From Prevotellaceae bacterium UBA4372 (GTDB lineage Bacteria > Bacteroidota > Bacteroidia > Bacteroidales > Bacteroidaceae): a stretch of DNA of 32,996 nucleotides. Below, one piece after another: positions 14,707 through 23,716 of the stretch. Below the pieces are notes generated by a model. It did no database searches. It was not told the DNA's origin and saw only the letters and a program-made list of their open reading frames with translations. Both the position numbers and the translations under genes were made by a program. Each line of letters starts with the position of its first letter. Position 1 is the stretch's first letter. Location of the stretch: the NCBI GenBank assembly GCA_002391275.1, contig DGSC01000044.1, forward strand, positions 1 to 32,996. The letters run 5' to 3'.

Positions 14707-16911
14707 ATGGAAGAAAACACATTTGCAAGCATCATAGCAGAGCGCACAGGGCTGCGCCTTGCACAAGTGGAAGGCACACTGAACCTGCTCGACAGCGGTG
14801 CCACCATACCCTTCATCGCACGCTACCGTAAGGAACGTACCGGCGGCCTCGACGAGGTTCAGATCGCCAACATCAGCGAGCACAACGAACGCCTCGGCGA
14901 GATAGCACGCCGCAAAGAGACCATCGTGAAGACCATCGCCGATCTGCAACAGATGACTCCCGAGTTGCAGGCACGCATCAACGAGTGCTGGGATGCCACC
15001 GAGCTCGAAGACATCTATCTCCCCTACAAGCCAAAACGGCGTACCCGTGCACAAGTGGCACGAGAGCACGGCCTCGAACCTTTGGCCAAGCAGCTGCTGG
15101 CGGGGCGTGTAGCCGATGTCGAAGCTGCCGCACGTCGCTTCGTCAACGCCGACGTTGCCAATGCCGATGAAGCCATTCAGGGAGCCAAGGACATCATTGC
15201 CGAATGGGTGAGCGAGGACGAACGCTCGCGTCAGACCGTGCGTGGCATCTTTCGCCGAACGGCCGTCATCCGTTCGAAGGTGGTCAAGAGCAAGGCCGAC
15301 ACCGACGAGGCACAGCGCTTCTCCGACTATTTCGATTGGAGCGAACCCCTGCGCCGCTGTGTAAGCCATCGCCTGCTGGCTATGCGCCGTGGCGAAGCCG
15401 AGGGCGTGCTGCGGGTGAGCATAGGCGTCGACGACGAGGAATGTGTCGGTCGCCTCCAGCGGCAGTGGCATGCACAAGGAGCCGCCGCACCTGTGGTTTC
15501 CGATGCTGTTGCCGATGGCTACAAGCGTTTGCTGCAGCCTTCTATCGAGAACGAGATGGCCGCTCAGAGCAAAGAGAAGGCCGATGAGGATGCCATACGC
15601 GTGTTTGCCGAGAATCTGCGCCAGCTGCTCTTGGGAGCTCCTCTTGGACAGAAGCGCGTGATGGGTATCGATCCGGGATTCCGGACCGGGTGTAAGGTGG
15701 TGTGTCTTGATGCTCAAGGCAACCTTTTACACCACGAAGCCATCTTCCCCCACCCGCCGGTGCGCAAACCGGCCGAGGCTGCCGATGCCCTGTCCGCCAT
15801 GCTCAGGAAGTACCGCATCGAGGCTATTGCCATAGGCAACGGAACCGCCAGCCGCGAGACGAAGATGTTTGTGGAGACGGTCATCAGGGCGCTGAAAGAG
15901 GATAGGGCTGCGACGGGGAGGAACGCACAGCCCGCACATGCCAATCAGGGCGAGTCGCCGCTGTCACTCTTCGTCGTCTCGGAGGACGGAGCCTCTATCT
16001 ATTCGGCTTCGAAGGTAGCGCGCGACGAGTTCCCCAACGAGGATGTCACCGTTCGCGGAGCCGTATCCATAGGCCGACGCCTGATGGATCCGCTGGCCGA
16101 ACTCGTCAAAATCGATCCTAAGAGCATCGGCGTAGGGCAATACCAGCACGACGTAGATCAGGCTAAGCTGAAGCGAAGTCTCGACCAGACGGTGGAGAGT
16201 TGTGTAAACTTGGTGGGGGTGAACGTCAACACGGCCTCGGTGCATTTGCTCACCTACGTGAGTGGCCTCGGGCCGGCGCTGGCCAAGAATATCGTCGACT
16301 ACAGGCGCGAAAACGGAGCCTTCAGCTCGCGCGCACAGTTGAAGAAAGTGCCTCGCTTAGGACCGGCAGCCTTTGAGCAGTGTGCCGGCTTCCTCAGAAT
16401 TGCCAATGCCAAGAATCCCCTCGACAACAGCGCCGTCCACCCCGAGCGCTACGCTCTGGTAGAGCGCATGGCGCACGATTGTGGATGCAGCGTAGCTGAT
16501 TTGATAGCCGACAAGAACATTCGCGCGCGTGTGAACATTAATAGTTATATAAGCGACGAAGTGGGTGTGCCTACGCTCACCGATATCATGCACGAATTGG
16601 AAAAACCCGGCCGCGATCCGCGTCAGGCCGCCGAGGAATTTGAGTTCGACAGTCGCGTGGCTGCTATCGAGGACCTGAGTGTGGGCATGGAGCTTCCGGG
16701 CATTGTTACGAATATCACCAACTTCGGCGCCTTCGTCGACGTGGGCGTCCACCAAGATGGCCTTGTGCATGTGTCGCAACTGGCCGATAAGTTTGTGAGC
16801 AACCCTACGGAAGTGGTGCATTTGCATCAGCATGTGCGCGTTCGCGTGACAGACGTCGACCTTAGGCGCAGTCGCATATCCCTCACGATGAAAGGGGTGG
16901 CACAGGGTTGA
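14707..16911 (+). CDS. tex: Tex-family RNA-binding transcription accessory protein
   Basis: A 734-residue cytoplasmic nucleic-acid-binding protein related to eukaryotic Spt6 and thought to act in transcription. The N-terminal helical part has GATIPFIARYRKERTGGLDE and EDIYLPYKPKRRTRAQVARE. A YqgF/RuvX-like RNase H fold starts at VMGIDPGFRTGCKVV (about 318). The helix-hairpin-helix part follows (LLTYVSGLGPALAKNIVDYR and VPRLGPAAFEQCAGFLRI, about 514-565). The C-terminal S1 RNA-binding domain begins GMELPGIVTNITNFGAFVDV (about 660). Within the RNase H-like part, EDRAATGRNAQPAHANQGES looks like a non-conserved loop. The gene is monocistronic and converges on recG with only 42 nt between stops and no clear hairpin in that gap. 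Confidence 0.96.
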   Translation: MEENTFASIIAERTGLRLAQVEGTLNLLDSGATIPFIARYRKERTGGLDEVQIANISEHNERLGEIARRKETIVKTIADLQQMTPELQARINECWDATELEDIYLPYKPKRRTRAQVAREHGLEPLAKQLLAGRVADVEAAARRFVNADVANADEAIQGAKDIIAEWVSEDERSRQTVRGIFRRTAVIRSKVVKSKADTDEAQRFSDYFDWSEPLRRCVSHRLLAMRRGEAEGVLRVSIGVDDEECVGRLQRQWHAQGAAAPVVSDAVADGYKRLLQPSIENEMAAQSKEKADEDAIRVFAENLRQLLLGAPLGQKRVMGIDPGFRTGCKVVCLDAQGNLLHHEAIFPHPPVRKPAEAADALSAMLRKYRIEAIAIGNGTASRETKMFVETVIRALKEDRAATGRNAQPAHANQGESPLSLFVVSEDGASIYSASKVARDEFPNEDVTVRGAVSIGRRLMDPLAELVKIDPKSIGVGQYQHDVDQAKLKRSLDQTVESCVNLVGVNVNTASVHLLTYVSGLGPALAKNIVDYRRENGAFSSRAQLKKVPRLGPAAFEQCAGFLRIANAKNPLDNSAVHPERYALVERMAHDCGCSVADLIADKNIRARVNINSYISDEVGVPTLTDIMHELEKPGRDPRQAAEEFEFDSRVAAIEDLSVGMELPGIVTNITNFGAFVDVGVHQDGLVHVSQLADKFVSNPTEVVHLHQHVRVRVTDVDLRRSRISLTMKGVAQG

Positions 16912-16953
16912 GGCTTCAGTTGCAGAGGCTTGCAGATAAAGGCTTAGCACCTG

Positions 16954-19059
16954 CTACGAGATGTTGCTCCAGTTGATGTTGTCGCGGCTTAGTTCGCGCA
17001 GATGAGCCCACATGGGCTTGTACTGCGGCAGTTGCTGGGCAGGGTCGTTGTCTAAGATTTCGTTGGCAATATCGCGTGCCAGCTGAACCAACTGGCCGTC
17101 GCGTGCGATATTGGCAACATGGAGGTCGAAAGCCATGCCGCTTTGCTGCGTTCCTTCGAGGTCGCCCGGCCCACGGAAGCGGAGGTCAGCCTCGGCAATC
17201 TCAAAGCCGTCGGTCGTGTCGCACATGATTTGTATACGCTGCTTCGTCTCGGAGGAGAGGTTGTACTTGGTCACGAGGATGCAATAGCTTTGGTCGGCCC
17301 CACGCCCCACGCGTCCACGCAGCTGGTGGAGCTGTGCCAGACCGAAGCGCTCGGCATTCATGATGACCATGACCGAAGCATTGGGAACATTCACGCCCAC
17401 TTCTATGACGGTCGTCGCAACCAGTATCTGTGTCTCACCACGCACGAAGCGTTCCATCTCGGCGTCTTTCTCGGCACTCTTCATGCGGCCGTGCACCTTC
17501 GAAATCTTCAGGTCGGGGAAGGCCTGGCAGTACTCCTCGTAGCCGTTGTCGAGGTCTTGGAGATCCATCTTCTCGCTCTCGCTGATGAGCGGGTAGACGA
17601 TGTAAACCTGTCGCCCTTTATTGATTTCGGCACGAATACCTTGGTAGAGACTTTGGGTGCGCTCCTGCCAGAAGTGGCGCGTCTCTATGGGTTTGCGCCC
17701 TGGCGGCAACTGGTCGATGACCGATACGTCGAGGTCGCCGTAGAGCGTCATTGCCAATGTGCGGGGAATGGGAGTGGCTGTCATGACGAGCATGTGGGGC
17801 GGGATGTCGCTTTTCTTCCACAGCTGTGCGCGTTGTGCCACGCCGAAACGGTGCTGCTCGTCGATGACGGCCAGTCCGAGACGATGGAACACGACGTTCT
17901 CCTGTATGACGGCATGCGTGCCGATGAGGATGTGAACATCGCCCCGGGCTACGCCTCCGAGAATGTCGGCCCGTTTCTTTTTGCCTTTGACCGCTCCCGT
18001 GAGCAATTCCACGCGTATGGGCATCTGGCCGAGCATCTGGCTGAACGTGGCAAAATGCTGTTCTGCAAGAATCTCCGTGGGAGCCATCAGGCAGGCCTGA
18101 AAGCCGTTGTCGAGCGCAATGAGTATGGTCATGAGCGCCACTAAAGTCTTGCCCGAGCCCACGTCGCCCTGAAGAAGACGGTTCATCTGTCGGCCGCTGC
18201 CCATGTCGTGACGCATCTCGCGGATCACACGTTTCTGGGCCTCGGTGAGGCTGAAGGGCAGGTGCTGTGCATAGAACGTGTTGAAGAGATTGCCGACGCG
18301 GCTGAACGTGTAGCCTTTTACTTCGGCCTGTCGTTGGCGGGTATAGCGGAGAATGCCCAGCTGAATGAAGAACAGTTCTTCAAACTTTTGCCTGTAGGTT
18401 GCCCGGCGTAGCGCGTCGGCCGACGACGGAAAATGTAGGTCGTGGAGCGACTGAGAAAGGGAAACGAGCGAGAGGCGGCTGATGATGTCGGGCGGCAAAG
18501 TCTCGGGTAGTAGAGAGAGGTCGATACGTTGGAACAGCGTTGCTATGAAGCGTTGGAGGCTGCGACTGTTCACGCCGCGTCGCTTCATCTTTTCCGTGGT
18601 GCTGTAGTAGGGCTGAAGACCTAAGGAACCCAGCTGGATGGTGTCGGCCGGGTCGATGTCGGGATGTGCTATATTGATGCGCCCGTTGAAAACGGCTGGC
18701 CGGCCAAACACGATGAAGAGCTTGCCGGCAGGGTAGTTCTTCTTGATCCATTTGAACGTCGTGGCCTGGAACCACACGAGGTCGATGAGGCCGTGTCCGT
18801 CGGTAAAGTGGGCTATGAGGCGTTGCTTGTGCCCGACTCCTTCTTCCTCGTAGCTGAGGATTTCACCTTTTATCTGCACGAAAGGCATGTCGGCCGTCAG
18901 CTCGTGGATGTAATAGAGTCTGGAACGGTCGATGTGTTTGTAGGGGAAATAGTATAGCAATTGCCGGAACGTGGTGATGCCCAGTTCCGTCTCAAGCGTT
19001 TTGGCTCGCTGGGGGCCTACGCCTGGCAGATAGGTGATAGGAGTGGAAAGGTCTGACAT
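16954..19059 (-). CDS. recG: ATP-dependent DNA helicase RecG
   Basis: A 701-residue superfamily 2 helicase that remodels stalled replication forks and branched recombination intermediates. The N-terminal wedge/OB part starts TPITYLPGVGPQRAKTLE. Helicase motif I (LLQGDVGSGKT, about 295-305), the DEQH box (AVIDEQHRFGVAQR, about 395-408), motif III MTATPIPRTLAMTLYGDLDV and motif VI QLRGRVGRGADQSYC (about 575) are all intact. The tail TQQSGMAFDLHVANI also matches RecG. It is the last gene of the long minus-strand run starting at pyrK; an 80-nt gap without a visible promoter box separates it from the preceding gene. Confidence 0.97.
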   Translation of the reverse strand: MSDLSTPITYLPGVGPQRAKTLETELGITTFRQLLYYFPYKHIDRSRLYYIHELTADMPFVQIKGEILSYEEEGVGHKQRLIAHFTDGHGLIDLVWFQATTFKWIKKNYPAGKLFIVFGRPAVFNGRINIAHPDIDPADTIQLGSLGLQPYYSTTEKMKRRGVNSRSLQRFIATLFQRIDLSLLPETLPPDIISRLSLVSLSQSLHDLHFPSSADALRRATYRQKFEELFFIQLGILRYTRQRQAEVKGYTFSRVGNLFNTFYAQHLPFSLTEAQKRVIREMRHDMGSGRQMNRLLQGDVGSGKTLVALMTILIALDNGFQACLMAPTEILAEQHFATFSQMLGQMPIRVELLTGAVKGKKKRADILGGVARGDVHILIGTHAVIQENVVFHRLGLAVIDEQHRFGVAQRAQLWKKSDIPPHMLVMTATPIPRTLAMTLYGDLDVSVIDQLPPGRKPIETRHFWQERTQSLYQGIRAEINKGRQVYIVYPLISESEKMDLQDLDNGYEEYCQAFPDLKISKVHGRMKSAEKDAEMERFVRGETQILVATTVIEVGVNVPNASVMVIMNAERFGLAQLHQLRGRVGRGADQSYCILVTKYNLSSETKQRIQIMCDTTDGFEIAEADLRFRGPGDLEGTQQSGMAFDLHVANIARDGQLVQLARDIANEILDNDPAQQLPQYKPMWAHLRELSRDNINWSNIS

Positions 19060-19139
19060 ATCATGTGTGTTACACGTTCGAAGGCTTAACCGTTCGTTGT
19101 TCTTGTGGTGGAGGTGGGAGGGGCAACAGGCGCTACTGC

Positions 19140-20162
19140 CTATTTGTCGTAGAAATCAGGGTAGGCTACAGGGGCAAACCCTTGTGCGATGCTTTGGGCT
19201 GAGAGGGGGATTGCAGCGCACCAGGTGGCCATGTCCTGTAGGCTGATGGCTGGGGAAACATTATTCAGAAGCACTTGGATGAGGTGGTCGTTCATGGCTC
19301 GTGTCATCTCTTCGTGCGAGGCTTTTCCCGTGTCGTTCAGTACGATGCGGCCGTGGGTGCCGATGAAAGATAGCTGCCGCTCGTAGGGCATCGATGTTAC
19401 GACATCGTGCTTGAGCAGGATTGTGCGTCCACGTTGTGTGCGAATGAGCGTGGTCGTGTGGTCGCCACAGGCAAAGTCGGGGGCTGCTTTCCTAAGCGTA
19501 CGCTCGTAGACCTGAGGCCCCTTGAAGGGCATGCTATCCATGCTAACAAGCGTTGTTAGACGGTCGGTGCGGCCGATGTCCATAGCCATGCAGATGGGAC
19601 CCAGCTCGTGAGTGGGGTAGGGATCTCCTCTGAATTGGCGGTTCACCTCAAGGCGCCAAGGCGACCAACGGTCGTCGAGGTTGTGGTAATAGGAGCCTTC
19701 GGCATGCACAAGCTCGCCTATATCGCCCCGACGTATAGCGGCAATGGCATCGAGCACCTGCGATTCGAAACAGCAGTTCTCAAGCATGAAGCAACAGAGT
19801 CCCGTAGAGGAGGCCGTACTCACGAGCAGGCGGATGTCGTCGAGCGTGAAGGCGGCGGGCACCTCGAGGGCAACGTGTTTGCCGGATTGCAGTGCCGAGA
19901 GTGCGATGCGGGCGTGAGAGTTCCAGTCGGTGCAGATATATAGGAGGTCTACATCCCTCATGTTGCATACGCGCAGGTAGGCATCGTCACCGGCGACGCG
20001 CACAGCAGAAGGAGGAAGATAGGGTAGGGCGGCATTGATGTTGGCCTCAGTCTTGTCGCACACGGCCGCGACGTGAACTTGCGGGATGGCCGACAACATG
20101 CGAAGAGCTGTCCGGCCTCGGTCGCCAAGACCGATGAAGGCTGTATTTATTTGTTTCTTCAT
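19140..20162 (-). CDS. Gfo/Idh/MocA-fold protein, GH109-like
   Basis: A 340-residue protein with an N-terminal Rossmann domain (NTAFIGLGDRGRTALRML, AVCDKTEANINAA, DVDLLYICTDWNSHARIALS, KHVALEVPAAFT). Its C-terminal half resembles GH109: EGSYYHNLDDRWSPWRLE, DPYPTHELGPICMAMDIGR, RLTTLVSMDS and the tail IPLSAQSIAQGFAPVAYPDF. GH109 enzymes cleave alpha-N-acetylgalactosamine by a transient NAD-dependent redox step. Unlike typical GH109 proteins (about 440-470 residues with a Tat or Sec signal) this one is short and has no signal peptide, so it would be cytoplasmic. It starts 7 nt after gtrA. It could be a GH109 member or a related sugar oxidoreductase; I favour GH109-like with unknown substrate. 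Confidence 0.8.
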   Translation of the reverse strand: MKKQINTAFIGLGDRGRTALRMLSAIPQVHVAAVCDKTEANINAALPYLPPSAVRVAGDDAYLRVCNMRDVDLLYICTDWNSHARIALSALQSGKHVALEVPAAFTLDDIRLLVSTASSTGLCCFMLENCCFESQVLDAIAAIRRGDIGELVHAEGSYYHNLDDRWSPWRLEVNRQFRGDPYPTHELGPICMAMDIGRTDRLTTLVSMDSMPFKGPQVYERTLRKAAPDFACGDHTTTLIRTQRGRTILLKHDVVTSMPYERQLSFIGTHGRIVLNDTGKASHEEMTRAMNDHLIQVLLNNVSPAISLQDMATWCAAIPLSAQSIAQGFAPVAYPDFYDK

Positions 20163-20169
20163 TGTAAAG

Positions 20170-20610
20170 CTATTTTGTCTGGTGGAGTGGTGAAGGAGAT
20201 GCCTCGGAAGCGGCGTCGCCCGAAGGCTGACGTGGCTTCAGGGCAAATCGGACTAAGAGGAAACTGATGGGTACGGCAATAGCATATACGGGCAGAGGTG
20301 CCAACTTGGCTGGCACTCCCACCCAATAGAAAAAATTGAATAGACCAAGATAGATGAGATAGTTGATGCCGTGGCTGCAAAGAAAACGATAAAACCGCTT
20401 CGGCGAGGGTTTCACGTTGAATGTGAAATAGGACGACATGAGGTAGTTGCAAACAAAACTTATGAAATAGCCTATAGAGTATGCGACATTCTTGTCGGCA
20501 TAAGGTAGCAGGATATAGTAGATACCATAGTGAAGGAGCATGGCTATGGTGCCTACTATCCCGAACTTGAATAGTTCGGAAATGCGTGCTTTCTGGATAA
20601 TGCTATTCAT
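20170..20610 (-). CDS. GtrA-family membrane protein
   Basis: A 146-residue inner-membrane protein with four predicted helices, starting SELFKFGIVGTIAMLLHYGI and continuing NVAYSIGYFISFVCNYLMSS and FRFLCSH-like segments (visible as KRFYRFLCSHGINYLIYLGL). These match GtrA, which is thought to help flip or hold undecaprenyl-phosphate-linked sugars for decoration of surface polymers. The C-terminal tail (KPRQPSGDAASEASPSP) is disordered. It overlaps the end of the upstream GT-C-like gene by 8 nt, which suggests a functional pair. Confidence 0.88.
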   Translation of the reverse strand: MNSIIQKARISELFKFGIVGTIAMLLHYGIYYILLPYADKNVAYSIGYFISFVCNYLMSSYFTFNVKPSPKRFYRFLCSHGINYLIYLGLFNFFYWVGVPAKLAPLPVYAIAVPISFLLVRFALKPRQPSGDAASEASPSPLHQTK

Positions 20611-22042
20611 CGCGTCTGTGGTATAGTGTCAGATGGTTATCAGTGTCCTCGGCGGTTTTCAGGTAGTGGTCGTCGAGAATGTTATGGATATAACTGCGGC
20701 TGTCGGGCGAGCAAGAAACCAGCAGCCATTGGGCAGGTTCCCCGATGTATGCTTGTTGAATCTCGTTCAGGAGGAGAGGATTGCGCGATATGGCAAAATC
20801 CTGAAGAGCGAAGAAACGGTTGGCCGGACAAATATCGAGGGCAAGATAGATGTTGGGACTGCAGTTGTAGGCCACGAACGAAGTGTAGTCTATATCAGGA
20901 ACATGGGACAAAAGCGCACGACTGGCAATCAAATCCCTGTCGGTCCATTGGCGCATGAAGTACATGAACCGCAACTTGCTTCCGCAGGCTATGACCATTG
21001 TCAGCGTTACGACTATCGGCAAGGCACGTTGACCGAGGCGTGACGACTCAATCAGAGCGATGGCAAAAAGCGGAAACACCGTCATTCCATAATGACCAAA
21101 GCCGTTGCCTTGGCAAAACCATACGAAAGGCAAAAGCGCAGACACCAGCCACAACCAGCTACGGAGGTTGAGACTACGGTCCCGAATGACTTTCAACAAT
21201 ACGACAAGAAACATGAGGATACAACTGAAATAGCTGAGCAGAAAATAATGGACACCTGTAGAGAAAATGTCTTTCTCCGGGTTCCCGGCGTATTTCAGGG
21301 CATAAACAAAAGTGGCATTCCACATCTCTGCCAAGGAATGATGGACGTGGAAATAGATGAAGAAAGGAAGGGTTGTGCTGATAAACCCTGCAAGAAAAGC
21401 ACAGATGTTGAGAAAGAGATTGCGATACTCGCACCTTGAGAGTAGAACAAAGGCTATCACGGCAACGGCACCGCACAATGAAAGGGCATTAGTCAAGCGT
21501 GACATCAGGCTCAAGCCTAAAGCCATTCCGTAAATCACTGCAGCTTGCCAGGGATGAGTACACTCACCGCAGGCTTCCGTTTTGTCTATCCATCGAAGGA
21601 TAAAATAGAAAGAGGAAACTAAAAAGGGCAAAAGGTATTCCTCCGTGAGGTTGCCTCCTTCATAAATATAGGATAGGGACATGAGCGCAAGACCTATGCC
21701 GAGCACAGACTTCCATGTGCCGAAATGGCATCTGAAAAGCTTGTATAAATAGAATAATGTACAAGCCATGAATAAGATTTGCAGGCAGAAAACGCCACAG
21801 ACGTCATTCGCAAGCTTGAAACCAAGTGCGTTCACGGCAAATATATAAGGCCCCTTCAAGTCCCACAACGCTTTATATGGCATCAAACCCTCTGCCCAAT
21901 ATTTCCCGATAATCTGGAAAATGGGCGAATCTGCCGTGTCGCCATATCCAGGGTACAAGGGCGACGTCGTATAGGAGAACAGGGTCACGAACGCAACGGC
22001 CGTGACAAACAGCAATCCTATGATCGTCAATTTCCTCAACAT
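20603..22042 (-). CDS. Polytopic GT-C-type glycosyltransferase-like protein
   Basis: A 479-residue inner-membrane protein with about ten hydrophobic helices and a soluble C-terminal tail (about 385-479). The N-terminus has an acidic periplasmic loop after helix 1 (YPGYGDTADSPIFQIIGKYW) followed by LMPYKALWDLKGPYIFAVN, the layout of GT39/ArnT-like lipid-linked-sugar transferases whose catalytic Asp lies in that loop. I infer transfer of a sugar from a polyprenyl phosphate donor to a lipid or polysaccharide. The overlap with gtrA supports this. The exact family, donor and acceptor are unknown. It is 98 nt from comM and is somewhat more AT-rich than its neighbours. Confidence 0.75.
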   Translation of the reverse strand: MLRKLTIIGLLFVTAVAFVTLFSYTTSPLYPGYGDTADSPIFQIIGKYWAEGLMPYKALWDLKGPYIFAVNALGFKLANDVCGVFCLQILFMACTLFYLYKLFRCHFGTWKSVLGIGLALMSLSYIYEGGNLTEEYLLPFLVSSFYFILRWIDKTEACGECTHPWQAAVIYGMALGLSLMSRLTNALSLCGAVAVIAFVLLSRCEYRNLFLNICAFLAGFISTTLPFFIYFHVHHSLAEMWNATFVYALKYAGNPEKDIFSTGVHYFLLSYFSCILMFLVVLLKVIRDRSLNLRSWLWLVSALLPFVWFCQGNGFGHYGMTVFPLFAIALIESSRLGQRALPIVVTLTMVIACGSKLRFMYFMRQWTDRDLIASRALLSHVPDIDYTSFVAYNCSPNIYLALDICPANRFFALQDFAISRNPLLLNEIQQAYIGEPAQWLLVSCSPDSRSYIHNILDDHYLKTAEDTDNHLTLYHRRDE

Positions 22043-22090
22043 GTTGAAGCTATCCTTTCAGTTGATACAGCGTTTTGGTTGTAAAGAGGC

Positions 22091-22108
22091 AGCGGCTTTG
22101 AAGCCGCT
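22091..22108 (-). terminator. Weak hairpin between comM and the GT-C-like gene
   Basis: AGCGGCTTTGAAGCCGCT is a near-perfect palindrome able to form a short GC-rich stem. No T run follows on the minus strand (it continues GCCTCTTTAC), so it may slow rather than end transcription. It is the only notable structure in the 98-nt gap. Confidence 0.3.
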
Positions 22109-22140
22109 CTGTAATCTCGGTCTGTCTTCAGTCCAAGGGC

Positions 22141-23712
22141 TCATTGTCCTCTCTCTGCCCAGTCGCCTCTGTCGAGGTTCCTGTAACCGATGGCCTCGGC
22201 AATATGTTGGCTTTGCACGTTCTCGCTCCCTTCCAAATCTGCAATGGTACGAGCCACTTTTAGAATACGGCTATAGGCTCTGGCACTGAGCTTCAGGCGC
22301 TCCATGGCCAAGCGCAACATCTCCATACTCATGTCGTCGAGAACGGCATATTCACGCAACATGCGTTCGCTCATCTGGGCATTACAATGGATGCCCTTCT
22401 GATTCTTGAATCTTTCTTCTTGTATCTTACGCGCAGCTATTACGCGTTCGCGGATAACGGCTGAGGGTTCGCCCGGTTTGAGCTTTGCAAGTTCTGAGAA
22501 GGGCACAGCCTGTATCTCACATTGTATATCGATACGGTCCAGTAGCGGCCCGCTGATTTTGTTCAAGTACTTATTGATTTGACCTGGGGTGCACTGGCAA
22601 GGTTTGGTGGGATGGCTATAGTAACCACATGGACAAGGGTTCATCGAGGCAACAAACATGAAGTTGCATGGATAGTCGATGCTGTATTTAGCGCGTGCCA
22701 CTGTTATCTTTCTGTCTTCGAGCGGCTGACGGAGTACCTCTAAGGCGGTTCGCTGAAATTCAGGTAATTCGTCAAGAAAAAGGACGCCATTGTGGGCCAA
22801 ACTTATGGCTCCAGGCATAGGATTTGCCCCGCCTCCCACGAGGGCCACCTGCGATACGGTATGGTGAGGCGCTTGGAAGGGGCGCTCGGTGATGAGGCCG
22901 GTGCCGCCCTTGAGCTTGCCGGCTACAGAATGAATTTGTGTTGTTTCCAGGCTTTCTGCCAGTGAGAGCGGTGGCAAGATGCTTGGGAGACGTTGTGCCA
23001 TCATGCTCTTTCCTGCGCCTGGAGGCCCTATCATGATGAGGTTATGGCCCCCTGCAGCTGCTACTTCAAAAGCACGTTTTATACTGTCTTGTCCTTTTAC
23101 GTCAGCGAAATCGAGCTCGTAATCATTGTGATGGGCATAGAATTCTGCGCGAGTGTCTATCACGGTCTGAGGGATGCAATCTGTCATGCCATTGAAAAAT
23201 TCAACGACTTGCTGCAGTGTACTGGCTCCGTAGACTTTCAATTTGTTCACTACGGCCGCCTCACAGACATTTTGTTTAGGCACGATCAGACCCTCATAGC
23301 CCATCTCGCGAGCCTTGATGGCAATGGGAAGTGCTCCTCGGATAGGCTGCAGACTGCCGTCGAGGCTTAGCTCTCCGAGCACCATGAACCGCGATGCACG
23401 TGGGGCATCTAAGGCGATGCCGTTGGCGAGCAATATGCCCAGCGCTATCGGAAGGTCGAATCCCGTACCTTCTTTCCTGATGTCTCCCGGTGCCAGATTG
23501 ACCACGATGTTCTGCGGGGTAAGGTGGAAGCCGCTGTTCTCGAGTGCGGAGTCTATCCTGCTGAAGCTCTCCTTGACGCTGCTGTCGGGCAGACCTACAA
23601 TAGTCATGTGCATGCCTCGCTGGTCTTTGTAGCCGGCGCCGGTGTTTACTTCTATGGTGACGGGTATGGCAGATATGCCAGATACGGTGGCACTATTGGT
23701 TTTTGCGAGCAT
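22141..23712 (-). CDS. comM: YifB/ComM-family Mg-chelatase-like AAA+ ATPase
   Basis: A 523-residue cytoplasmic AAA+ protein; in naturally transformable bacteria ComM is a hexameric helicase that promotes branch migration of incoming DNA. The N-terminal Lon-like fold begins TNSATVSGISAIPVTIEVNT, with GLPDSSVKESFSRI and LAPGDIRKEGTGFDLPIALG. Walker A is IGPPGAGKSMMAQRLPSILP (about 225), and sensor motifs LFLDELPEFQR and RAKYSIDYPCNFMFVASMNP follow. A zinc-like cysteine cluster is in PCPCGYYSHPTKPCQC. The Mg_chelatase C-terminal part ends SARAYSRILKVARTIADLEG. It starts 4 nt after the stop of the FecCD-type gene. Confidence 0.95.
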   Translation of the reverse strand: MLAKTNSATVSGISAIPVTIEVNTGAGYKDQRGMHMTIVGLPDSSVKESFSRIDSALENSGFHLTPQNIVVNLAPGDIRKEGTGFDLPIALGILLANGIALDAPRASRFMVLGELSLDGSLQPIRGALPIAIKAREMGYEGLIVPKQNVCEAAVVNKLKVYGASTLQQVVEFFNGMTDCIPQTVIDTRAEFYAHHNDYELDFADVKGQDSIKRAFEVAAAGGHNLIMIGPPGAGKSMMAQRLPSILPPLSLAESLETTQIHSVAGKLKGGTGLITERPFQAPHHTVSQVALVGGGANPMPGAISLAHNGVLFLDELPEFQRTALEVLRQPLEDRKITVARAKYSIDYPCNFMFVASMNPCPCGYYSHPTKPCQCTPGQINKYLNKISGPLLDRIDIQCEIQAVPFSELAKLKPGEPSAVIRERVIAARKIQEERFKNQKGIHCNAQMSERMLREYAVLDDMSMEMLRLAMERLKLSARAYSRILKVARTIADLEGSENVQSQHIAEAIGYRNLDRGDWAERGQ

Positions 23713-23716
23713 AATG

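Noticed and set aside
14629..15717. 362-codon open frame on the minus strand across the start of tex
   Set aside because: Antisense shadow of tex; the tex frame carries clear family motifs and the shadow does not.
17119..18144. 341-codon open frame on the plus strand inside recG
   Set aside because: Antisense to the RecG helicase motifs; no independent promoter or domain.
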